A stretch of 64,000 nt of DNA from an uncultured beta proteobacterium (GTDB lineage: Bacteria; Pseudomonadota; Gammaproteobacteria; Burkholderiales; Burkholderiaceae_C). A program made the translations under genes and the position numbers. Within the stretch, counting starts at the first letter, position 1. Each line of letters starts with the position of its first letter. Location: NCBI GenBank assembly GCA_903828235.1, contig CAIKLM010000086.1, positions 1 through 64,000 of the forward strand, given 5' to 3'. Positions 21,001 to 33,000 of this stretch are shown here, in pieces. The notes beneath the pieces are model-generated. The model did no database searches. It was given only the letters and a program-made list of their open reading frames with translations, and was not told the origin of the DNA.

Positions 21001-24000
21001 GCTCCACGACCGGGGCCTTGTCGATCCCGGCCAGCCTGAGCCTGGGTGCCGCGAGGCTGAACCTGAGTTCGCCGGTCGAGACGGTGCTGACCAGCCTCGC
21101 GCTCAGCGGCACCACGCTGGGCGGCAGCGGCTCGGTGCGCGTGACCGGCGCCACCACCGTGGGCGGCAGCGCCGACAGCGTGCTGGCCAACACCCTGACG
21201 CTCACCACCGACGGCACCACCACCATCGACCTGGCGGCCGCCGGCGGCGCGCTGGTGCTGGGCGACGGCGCGCACTGGATCAACGCCGGCACCGCCAACC
21301 TCAACGGCGACGACCGGCTGCTGTTCTCGGCCTTCACGACCTCCGGCGTGCCCACGCGCTTCACCAACCTCGCCGGCGCCACCTTCAACCTCAACAGCAG
21401 CGCCGCCAGGCCCATCGAGAACGTGGGCAACGGCGTGCCGGCCTTCACCAACGCGGGCCTGCTGCGCAAGACGGGCAGCACGTCCCAGGTGATCGACCTC
21501 AGCAGCAGCTTCACCGGCACCCTGGCCAACGAGGGTACCTGGCGGGTCGACGCCGGCACGCTGACGCTCGACGGCACGCTCACGCAGTCGGGCACTGTGC
21601 AGGTGGCCGCGGGCGCCACGCTGGCCACGCAGGCCGGGTTCACCAACGCCGCCACCGGCCTGATCGGCGGGGCGGGCACGCTGCGCGTGGGCTCCAGCGG
21701 CACCGGCACCCTCACCAACCTGGGCACGCTGCAGCCGGGCAGCGTGTCGCTGGCGGGCACGCTGAGCGTGCAGGGCAACGTCGACTTCGGGCCCGCCAGC
21801 ACGCTGGCCGTCCGAGTGGGCGGCAGCATCGCGGGCGCCTCCGACCGGCTGGCCGTCACCGGCAACGTGTCGATGGCCGGCCGCATCGATGCCGCGCTGG
21901 CGAACGGCTACACGCCGGCCACCGGCGACTTCGTGCCCGTGCTCACCGCCAGCGGCACGCGCAGTGGCCTGTTTGCCGCCGTCACCGGCGCCTCGGGCCT
22001 GTCGGCCGGCTATGGCCTGGCTGCCGGCGAAGCCGTGCGGCTGATCTTCGCCGCCGCCGACGGGCTGCCTTCGCGGGTGTTCAGCAACGCCGCCGGCGAC
22101 CTGAACTGGAGCAACCCCGCCAACTGGGGCGGCGCGTTGCCGGGCAGCGGCGACACTGCCGTGCTCAGCAGCGGCTTCGCCGTCACGCACGCCGCCGGCA
22201 CCACCACGGTGGGCGGGCTGCGCGTCAACGCGGCCAACGCGCTGGCCGTCACCGGCGGCAGCTTCACGGTCAGCTACGACAGCCGCATCGATGGCAGCGT
22301 GGCCGTTTCCGGCACGGGCGCGCTGCGCCTGGCCGGCCCGGTGTCGGGCAGCGGCTCGCTGGCGGTGGGCAACGGGCGCACGCTCACGGTCGATGGCAGC
22401 GGCTCCGTCGGCAGCCTGGCGCTCGACGGCGTGCTCGACGGCGCGGGCGCGCTGCGCGTCGATGGCAGCTTCAGCGCCACCGGCAGCGTCGCGCAGCTGC
22501 GCGGCAGTGGCACGCTGCTGACGCCGGCGGGCTCGACGAGCACCATCAACCTCAGCGGCGTGGGCGGCAGCTTCTTCATCTACGACAACCGGCGCTGGCT
22601 CAACGCCGGCACGGCGACGCTGGGCGGCGACGAGCGGCTGTACTTCAGCCACACCGGGGCGACGGGCCAGGCACCGACTTTCGTCAACGAGGCCGGCGGG
22701 GTGTTCAACCTGGGCAGCAGCGCCGCGACGCCGGTCGTCATGGACAGCGGCGTCCTGCCGGTGTTCGGCAACGCCGGCACCTTCAACAAGACCGCGCCGG
22801 GCCAGCAGACGCTGAACCTGTTCTCCGGCAGCTTCAGCAACACCGGTACCGTCAACGTCAATGCCGGCACGCTCTCGCTCAACGCCAACGGCACCGACAC
22901 CGGCACCTACCAGCTGGCCCCCGGCACGGTGCTGGCCCTAGCCGGCGGAACGCGCACGCTGCCGGGCTCGGCGCTGGTGATGGGCAGCGGCGCGCGGCTG
23001 TCCGTGAGCGGCGGGCAGGCGACGCTGGCGCTGTCGGGTGCGGCCACGCTGCCGCCCGTGACGGTGAGCGGCGGCGTGCTCGATGTCATCACCACGGGCT
23101 CGCTCACGGCCACCGGCTACGAGCTCACCGGCGGCACGCTGAACCTGGGCTCGCCCGGGCGGCTGCTGTCGCTGGGCACCGGCGACCTGGCGCTGACCGC
23201 CGGCACGCTGGGCCTGAACAGCGACATCACGCTGAGCAGCCTGAGCCTGCAGAACGCGACCCTGGCGGGCTCGGGCACCGTGACGGTGACGGGGGCCTTC
23301 GTCACCGGCGGCGACTCCGCCGGCGTGGCCGGCACCGGCGTGCTGCGCACGCAGGGCGCCACCACCGTCGGCTTCACGGCCGTGGGCGGGCGCCTGCGCC
23401 TGGAGGGCGAGCGCAGCTGGCAGAACAGCGGCACGATCACGATCACGGGCGACGACGGCCTGTCCTTCGCCGGCGCCCCGACGCTGGTCAACCAGGCCGG
23501 TGCCTCGCTGGTGCTGGCCGGCGTCAACACCTCGGTCGTGTCGGCCGCGAGCAGCGGCAACCTGACGCTGCGCAACGCCGGCACGCTCAGCAAGACCTCG
23601 TCGAGCGCGCAGACCATCTCCACCTCGAGCAGCTTCGGACTGGGCCTGTTCGAGAACACCGGCTCGGTGCAGGTGCAGGCGGGCACGCTGGGCATCAGCG
23701 CCGGCGGCAGCGACACCGGCAGCTACCAGGTGGCCGCCGGCGCGGCGCTCGAGTTCGCGGGCGGCACGCGCACGCTGGCGCCGGCCAGCAACCCTGCGGG
23801 CGGCGGCAGCCTGCGGGTCAGCGGCGGCAGCGTGACGCTGTCCAGCGCCGGAGGGCTGGCGCTGCTGCCGCTGGGGCTCAGCGGCGGCAATCTCTTCGTC
23901 GACACGAACGGCGGACTCACGCTTCCGAGCCTGACGGCCAGCGGCGGCAACCTCGTGGCCAGCTCGATCGGCGCGACGACCATCGGCAGCCTCGGCAACA

Positions 24001-27000
24001 GCGGCGCCACGCTCAACTTCACGGCCGACCCGCTGAGCGTGGGCACCCTCTCGCTCACCGGCGGCACCACGACGCTGCAGACGCGTGTGTCGGCGCTGGC
24101 GCTGCCGGACACCCTGACGATCAGCGGCGCCCGTCTGAACCTGAGCGCTCCCGAGACCACCACCTTCGCCGCGCTCACCCTGACGGGCACCGCCCCGGTG
24201 CTCGGCGGCAGCGGCACGGTGGCGGTCACCGGCAGCTTCACGGCCAACGGCACGTCGGCCGAACTGCGCGACAGCGGCACGCTGCTCACGCCCGAGGGCG
24301 CGACCAGCACCGTGAACCTCAGCGCGGCGGGCGCCAGCTTCATCGTCCGCGACACCCGTCGCTGGATCAACACCGGCACGGTGAACTTCGGCGGCGACGA
24401 CCGACTGCTCTTCGCGTCCACCGGCAGTGGCGCCACGCCGGCCTTCGTGAACCAGCCCGGCGGGGTGTTCAACCTCTCGAGCACGCACGCTGTGCCGGTG
24501 GCCATGGATTGCTGCATGACGCCGGCATTCACCAACGCCGGCACCTTCAACAAGTCGGCCGCGGGCACGCAGTCGCTGGGCCTGGTCAACTTCGGCAGCG
24601 GCGAGTTCAGCAACACGGGCGTGGTCAACGTGCTGGCCGGCACGCTGCGCATCCTGGCCAACGGCACCGACACCGGCGTCTACGCGCTGGCCGCCGGCAC
24701 CGGCATCGAATTCGCGGGTGGCACGCGCACGCTGTCGGCGGCGTCCAACCCTGCCGGCGGCAGCGGCCTGGCGGTCAGCGGCGCAAGCACCGTCGTCACG
24801 CTCAATGGCGCCGGGTCCACCACGCTGCTGCCCTTGAGCATCAGCGGCGGCGGCCGGCTCACGGTCAACAGCCCCGGCGACTTCGCCACCAGCAGCCTGA
24901 CGATGACCGACGGCGGGAGCACGCTCACGGTCAACGGCACCGGCGCCTTCAGCGTCCCGGCGGCCAGCGTGACGGGCGGCTCACTGCTCGTCACGACCAC
25001 CGGCAACATTGCGCTGCCCGCGCTCACGCTCGCCAACGCGAATGCCTGGCTCGACTCCCGGCTCGGCGCCATCACGCTGCCCCCGAGCCTGTCGGTTGAC
25101 GGCGCCAAGCTTCGCGTCAGCTCGCCCGTGCCCACCACGCTGGCCAACCTCACGCTCGCCGGCATCAATCCCGTGCTGGGCGGCAGCGGCACCGTGACGG
25201 TCACCGGCAACTTCACGGCCAACGGCGCTTCGGCCACGCTGGAAGGCAGCGGCACGCTCGTCACTGCGGCGGGCTCCACCAGCAGCGTCAACCTCAGCGC
25301 AGCGGCCGGCAGCTTCCGCATCCACGACAGCCGGCGCTGGCTCAACGCCGGCACGGTGACGCTCGGCGGCGACGACCGGCTGTTCTTCAGTTACACCAGC
25401 ACGGCCTTCCTGGCGCCCACTTTCGTCAACCAGGCCAGCGGGGTGTTCAACCTTGCCAGCAGCCATGCCACGCCGGTGGACATGGACTGCTGCGTGTACC
25501 CGGTGTTCACCAACGCCGGCACGTTCAACAAGACGGCCGCCGGCGCGCAGCAACTGAGCCTCGCCAACGGCGGGTGGGTCGGCAGCTTCAACAACACCGG
25601 CACGCTCAACCTCAACGCCGGCACGCTCACGGTTGCGGGCAACGGCACCGACACCGGCGCCTACGCCATGGCCGCCGGCACGGGCCTGGTCTTCGCGGCC
25701 GGCACGCGAACGCTGGCGTCGGCGTCCAACCCCGCCGGCGGCTCGAGCCTCACGGTCGCCGGCGCCAACGTCACGCTCAACGGCACCGGCGCGTCGACCT
25801 CGCTCCTGGCGACGACGGTGTCGTCGGGCTCGCTCACTGTCAATGCCGCCGGCGCCCTGGGCCTGCCCAGCCTGACGATGACGGGCGGCACGGCAACCCT
25901 GTCGGCCGCCGGCAACCTGTCGGTGCCCGTGCTGAGCCTGGCCGGTGCCACGCTGAACCTCTCGTCCACGGGGGCTGCGGTGTCGCTGCCCGCCACGCTG
26001 ACGCTGAACAACGCGGCGCTGGGCATCAGTTCGCCGGTCACGACCACCTTCAGCAGCCTCACGCTCAGCGGCGCCAATCCCGCGCTCGACGGCAGCGGCA
26101 CGGTCGCGGTGACGGGAGCCTTCACGGCCAGCGGCAACGCCGCCACCCTGCGTGGCAGCGGCACGCTGCTCACGCCCGCGGGCTCGACCAGCACCATCAA
26201 CCTCGCGGAGGCCGGCGGCAGCTTCCGCATCAACGACAGCCGGCGCTGGCTCAACGCCGGCACGGTGACGCTCGGTGGCGACGACCGGCTGTTCTTCGGG
26301 TACACCAGCACGGCCTTCCTGGCGCCTGTTTTCGTCAACCAGGCTGGCGGGGTGTTCAACCTTGCCAGCAGCCATGCCACGCCGGTGGACATGGACTGCT
26401 GCGTGTACCCAGTGTTCACCAACGCCGGCACGCTCAACAAGACCGCCGGCGGCACGCAGACCTTCGTCCTCTTCAACGGCTGGGCGGGCCACTTCAGCAA
26501 CACCGGCACGGTCAACGTCGGGGCCGGCACGCTGCGGGTGCAGGGCGCCGGCACCGACACCGGGGTGTACTCGCTGGCTGCAGGCACGGGCCTCGCGTTC
26601 GGCGGCGGCACGCGCACGCTCGCGCAGGCGCCCGTTGGCGGCGCGGCGCTGGGCATCTTCACCGCCTCGTCGGCAACGACGAACGTGACGCTCAACGCCG
26701 TCGGCGCGGCCACCACGCTGCCGGCCACCACCGTCGAAGGCAGCGCCTCGCTCACCGTCAACGCCAGCGGCAACCTGAGCCTGCCCAGCCTCACCAGCAG
26801 CAGCACCGGCCAGGTCAGGCTCGGGGCCGGCGGCGCGATCAGCGTGCCGGCCATCACCGTGTCGGCGGGCACCGTGAGCCTGGCGGCCACGCAGGACCTG
26901 ACCGCGCCGACCCTGGGCCTGACCGGCGGTACGCTGAACCTGGGCAGCACGCTGGGCGCCCTGGTCCTGCCCGCCAGCCTGACGATCAGCAACGCCACGC

Positions 27001-30000
27001 TCAACCTCGACGCCGCGGCCAGCACCACCTTCGCCAACCTGACGCTCACCGGCGCCAGCCCGGCGCTGGGGGGCAGCGGCACGGTGGTGGTGACGGGCGC
27101 GCTCACCGCCAGCGGCGCAGCGGCCGCCGTGGGCGGCAGCGGCACGCTGATCACGCCCGCCGGTTCCGCCACCAGCATCGACCTGAGCCTCGCGGGCGGC
27201 AGCTTCGCCGTCCGCGACTCGCGGCGCTGGCTCAACGCCGGCACGGTGAACCTCGGTGGCGACGACCGGCTCTTCTTCACGTACACCGCCACGTCCTCCG
27301 TCTCGCCCGCGTTCGTCAACGAGGCCGGCGGGGTGTTCAACATCGGCAGCACCCACGCCACGCCGGTGGCGATGGACGGCGGCCTCTCGCCGGTGTTCAC
27401 CAACGCCGGCATCCTGAACAAGAACGCCGCCGGCACGCAGGCACTGAGCCTGTTCAACGGCGGCTGGCTGGGCCGCTTCAACAACACCGGCACGCTCAAC
27501 CTCAACGCCGGCTCGCTGAGCGTGCTGGGCGACGGCACCGACACCGGCGCCTACGTCATGGCCGCGGGCACCGGGCTGGAGTTCGCCACCGGCACGCGCA
27601 CGCTGGCCGTGGCGCCCAGCGGCGGCGCCTCGCTGGCGGTGGGCTCGGCGAGCACCGTCACCAACCTTGTCATCAACGCCGGCGGTCCCACGACGGCGCT
27701 TCCGGCCACCACCGTGACGGGCAACAGCACCACGTTCACCGTCACCGCCGGCGGCAACCTGAACGTGGCGAGCCTGTCCAAGGGCGGCACCGGCTCGGCC
27801 ACCATCCGAGCCACGGGCTCGCTGGGCCTGGCCAGTGTCAGCGTATCGGCCGGCACGGCCAGCCTGAGCGCCGGAAGCGACCTGAGCGTGTCGTCGCTGT
27901 CCCTGACGGGCGGCGCGCTGGACCTCGACGCTACGCTGGGCGCGCTGAGCCTGCCCAGTTCGGTGATCGTGAGCAATGCCGCGCTCGGCCTGAGTTCGGC
28001 AACGGCCACCACGCTGGGCAGCCTCACGCTCACCGGCACGCTGCCCATCCTGCGCGGCGGCGGCACCGTGACGGTCACCGGCAGCTTCACCGCCAACGGC
28101 AGCGAGGCGGCGCTGGACGGCAGCGGCACGCTGATCACCGCAGCCGGCTCCACCAGCAGCATCAACCTCAGCACCACCGGCGGCGCGTTCAGGGTGCGCG
28201 ACGACCGCCGATGGCTCAACGCCGGCACCTTGAACCTCGGCGGCGACGACAGCCTGGTCTTCGGGCGGTCCGGTGGCGGCTCGCCGTCGCCCGTGTTCGT
28301 CAACCAGGCCGGCGGCGTCGTCAACCTCAACACCAGCAGCGCCACGCCGGTGAGCATGGAGTGCTGCGTGTTCCCGGTGTTCACCAATGCCGGCACCCTG
28401 AACAAGAACGCCGCCGGCGCGCAGACGCTGAACCTGGTCAACAGCAGCTGGAGCGGCAGCTTCGTCAACACCGGCACCGTCAGCCTCGGCAACGGCACGC
28501 TGTCGATCGCAGGCCTGGTCAGCCAGTCCGGCGTGCTGGACATCCCCGCCGGCCGCACGCTCTCGTTCGACCGCGACACCACCAACGGCGTCGGCGGCGT
28601 CATCCGCGGCAGCGGCACGTTGCGCCTGGGCACGGGTGCCAACACGCTCACCAACCTCGGCCTCATCCAGCCAGGTGGGGTCGGGACGGCGGGCACGCTG
28701 ACGGTCAACGGCAACCTGCTGATGAGCGGCGGCGCGCTGCGGGCGGACATCGGCGGCACGGCGGCCGGCAGCCACGATGTGCTCAGCGTGACGGGCACGG
28801 CCACGCTGGGCGGCACGCTGACGGCCAACCTGATCGGCGGCTACACGCCCGCGGTGGGTCACTTCGCGCCGGTGCTGGCGGTGTCCGGCGCGTCCACCGG
28901 CACCTTCGCGGCCCTCAACGGCGCCGCCGGCTACACGGCCGGCTACCGCCTGGCCGCGGGCGAGGCGGCGCGACTCGTCTTCGGCGGCGGCAGCGGCACC
29001 GTCGGCGGCGTCACGGCCGTGTTCACCAACGCCAGCGGCGGGCTGGACTGGACGCTGCCCGGCAACTGGAGCACCGGCATGCTGCCGGGCCTGGACGATG
29101 CGGCCCTCATCAGCAGCGGGTGGTCGGTCACCCACGGCAGCGGCAATACCGCCATCACGTCGCTCACGGTGTCGGCCGGCAACGCGCTGTCCGTCACGGG
29201 CGGCAGCCTGTCGGTGTTCGGCGCCACCACGCTGGGCGGCAGCTTCAACCTGTCGGGCAGCGGCTCGGCCACGCTGGCCGGCCCGGTGAGCGGTGGCGGG
29301 GCGGTCAGCGTGTCGGGAGGGCGCCGCCTCGTGATGGGCAGCAGTGCCGCGCTGGGCGCCGTGGCGGTGAGCACCGCCGGTTCGGCGCTGCAGCTGGACG
29401 GCAACGCCACGCTGGCCTCGCTGACGCTGAACGGCGGCGGGCTGGACGGGCGCGGCGACATCACCGTCGCCGGCGCGATGAACGTGACGGCCCCCAACTC
29501 CTTCGCGGTCGGCAGCGGCACGCTCACCACCCAAGGCGCCACGCGCATCGCCATCCCCGGCTCGGCCTACTCGTTCGACGTGGGCGGCGGGCGGACCTGG
29601 GTCAACACCGGCACGTTGACGATCGACGGCGACGACCGCGTCACGCTGGGCATCGGCACGACGGGGCGGCTGGTCAACGCCGCGGGCGGCACGGTGCTGC
29701 TGGCCGGCAGCTCGGCCACGCCGCTGGCCCAGTCCATGGCCAGCAGCTTCGACAACGCCGGCACGCTGCGCAAGACCGGCGCGGGCTCGCAGACCCTGGC
29801 CGTGAGCGGCTTCAACCACAGCGGCACGCTGCTGCTGGACACCGGCACGCTGGTGATCGGCGGCGGCGGCACGCACACCGGCACGACCACGCTGGCCTAC
29901 GGCAGCACGCTGGGCTTCAGCGCCGGCAGCCGACTCATCGCCGGGGGCTCGCTGCCCGGCGGCGGCGGTGGGCTGTCGGTCAGCGGGGCCGACCTGCAGC

Positions 30001-33000
30001 TCGACGACGGCGGCCTGGGCGTGGTGACGCTGCCGGCCCTGACCGTGACATCGGGCAGCCTGCGCGTGCGCAGCAGCGGCAGCCTGAGCGTCGGCGCCCT
30101 CTCCGTGTCGGGAGGTTCCACGACGGCCGACATCCGCGTCGCCACCGATCTGAACGTCGCGTCGCTCGCGCTCACGGGCGGCAGCCTGCGGCTGGCTGCC
30201 GTCGGCAGCGCGAGCCTGCCCTCGGCGCTGTCGGTCAGCTCGGCCACGCTCACGCTGGACACCCCGACCCAGTTCCTGGGGTCGCTGACGCTGTCCGGCG
30301 CCAAGCTGGCGGGCACGGCCGACATCGAGGTGGACGGCGACTTCACCGTCAGCGGCTTCGCCTCGTCGACGATCGTCGGCACCGGCGCCTTCCGCACCTA
30401 CGGCACCACGCTGCTGGAGATGTCGGGTTCGGGGACGCAGGCGCTGCGCATGGGCCCGGGCCGCGCCTGGACGAACAGCGGATCGATGACCATCGCCGGT
30501 GAGAGCCAGATCGTGCTGGGCCACGTCGAGCCGGGCGACCTGGCCGGCGGCGGCGGCCGCCTGGTCAACCTCGTGGACGCCAGCATCACGCTGGCGGGTT
30601 CGTCGGCCTCGCCCTTCGTCGAGGTGCGGCCCAGCGTGCTGGACAACTTCGGCACCTTGCGCAAGACCAGCACCTCGACGCAGACCGTGGCCTTGAGTGC
30701 CTTCAACAACGCGGCGGGCGGCACCGTCGACGTCAGCGCCGGCGTCCTGCGCCTGGGCAGCGGGGGCGACAGCGGCGTCACCTTCGTGGCCCCGGGGGCC
30801 GCGCTCGAGATCTACACCGGCGCCCGGCGCTACGGCAGCGGGTCGCTGCCCGGGGGCAGCGGCGCACTGCGCGTGAGCGGCGGCACGCTCACCCTGGACA
30901 GCAGCAGCGGCGACCCCTACTCGCCGCCACCGCTGACCGTGACCGGCGGCACGCTCAACCTGTTCGGCGACGCTGCGATTTCGATAGCTTCGCTGGCCTT
31001 CACCGGCGGCCAGGTCAACGTCGACGCGGCCACCACGGTGACCCTGCCGAGCCTGAGCCTGTCGTCGACGGCCCTGCGCGTGCGCGCCGGCACCGGGGTG
31101 TCGCTGCCTTCCGCGGTCAACGTCAGCGGCACGACGCTGGAGCTGACGACGCCCTCGGTGACCTTCAATTCGCTGAGGTTGAACAACGGCACCATCAGCG
31201 GCGCCACCGACGTGACCGTCAACGGCGCGCTGGACATCACCGGCAGCGCGTCCTCGCTCATCGGCGGCAGCGGCAACTTCGTCACCAACGGGACCACGAC
31301 GCTGGACATCCCCGGCGCGGTCACCAATCTGCAGGTGGCGGGCAGCCGCACCTGGACGAACAACGGCACCCTCGTCATCGGCGGCGACGACGGCATCCAG
31401 CTCGGCGTGGACGGCAGCGGCCGCTTCGTCAACGCCATCGACGCCACCATCGTGCTCAGCGGCGGTGCCGCCTCGGCCTTCAGCGAGGCGTCGCCGAGCA
31501 GCTTCGTCAACAACGGCAGCATCCAGAAGACGGGCACGGCCACGCAGTCGCTGGCGGTCAGCAGCTTCACGCAGGATGGCTCGCTCAGCGTCCTCGCCGG
31601 CACGCTCAGGCTGCAGGGTGGCAGCGGCACAGGAGCCACCTCGGTGGGCGCGGGCGCGGTGCTCGATTTCGCCTCGGGCAGCCGCAGCTTCTCCGGCTCG
31701 GCGCTGCCCAGCGGCGCAGGGTCGCTGCGCGTCAGCGGCGGCAACGTCACGCTCGACGACTTCGGCTCCAACCTGCTGGGCACCCTGCCGATCACGCTCA
31801 GCAGCGGCACGCTCGTGGGCCGCAAGTCCGGCGCGCTGACGCTCTCGCGCCTGGCTAACGGCGGCGGCAGCGCCAGCTTCGAGGCGGCCGCCATCGCCGT
31901 CACCGACCTCAGCCTGACCGGCGGCATCACGACGCTGCAGTCCACCAGCACGGTGGAACTGCCCAGCCTGAACCTGTCGGGCAGCACGCTGGACGTGCGC
32001 GCCGTCACGGGGCTGGTGCTGCCGGCCACCGCCAACCTGTCGTCTGCCAGCACGCTCGCGCTCAGCGGTCCGGCGGTCAGCTTCTCGACGCTGAACCTCT
32101 CCGGCTCCACCCTGGGCGGCTCGTCCGACGTCACGGTGAGCGGCGGCTTCTCGGTGGTGGGCACGGTCGCCAGTTCCGTGACCGGCAGCGGCACGCTGCG
32201 CACGCAGGGCGCCAGCGTGGTGGACATCGCGGCGACCGGCGGACAGCTCGCGGTGGCGGGCAGCCGGCCTTGGGTGAACGAGGGTTCGCTGCAGGTGCGC
32301 GGCAGCAGCCGCGTGCTGATCGGCAGCGGCTCGGCTGGCAGCTTCACGAACGCCCCCTCCGGCAGCATCACGCTGCTCGGCGGCGAGAACCTGGCCCTGG
32401 CGGCCGGCACCTCGGGCTCGGTCTTCAACAACCAGGGCACGCTCACCAAGTCCGGCTCGGCCACCCAGCGTCTGGACTTCGAGACCTTCAACCACAGCGG
32501 CAGCCTCGTCGTCGACGGCGGCACGCTGGAGCTGCGGGGCGGCGCGCACACCGGCACGGCGAGCATCGTGGGGGGTGCGACCCTGGTCCTGGCCGGCGGC
32601 TCGCGCACCATGGTCGGCAGCGCGGTGCCCACTGGGCTGGGCAGGCTGCGGGTGAGCGGCGGCGACCTGACCTTGTCGGACGTGGCCAATGCCAGCATCC
32701 TGCTGCCGCTGTCGGTGACGGGCGGCACGCTGGCCGTCGTCGGCCTGGGTGCGCTGACGCTGCCGGACCTGGTGGTCTCGGGCGGCAGCAGCACGGTGGG
32801 CACGGCGGGCAACCTCAACTTGAGCGCGCTGACGCTGGGCGGCGGCTCGCTGCAGCTCAGCGCCGGCGCGACCGCGACGCTGCCCGTGCTGAGCCTGGCG
32901 AGCACCACGCTGAACGTGAACGCCGGCCTGGGCATCAACCTGAGCGCGGGCGCGACGCTGGTGTCGAGCACGCTGAACCTTAGCGCACCGTCCGCCACCG

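Noticed and set aside
13928-30502. Long plus-strand alternate-frame ORFs (13928-18454, 19616-25099, 25574-30502)
   Set aside because: Arg/His/Gln/Gly-rich frame-shifted readings of the same repeats; no start context or recognisable domains.
24981-32549. 2522-aa minus-strand ORF inside the giant gene, and similar large antisense ORFs at 12621-19448 and 33423-37565
   Set aside because: Translations are low-complexity Ala/Arg/Gly/Val/His/Gln-rich with no domain logic. They are antisense shadows of a very GC-rich repetitive gene, whereas the plus frame has coherent domains throughout.
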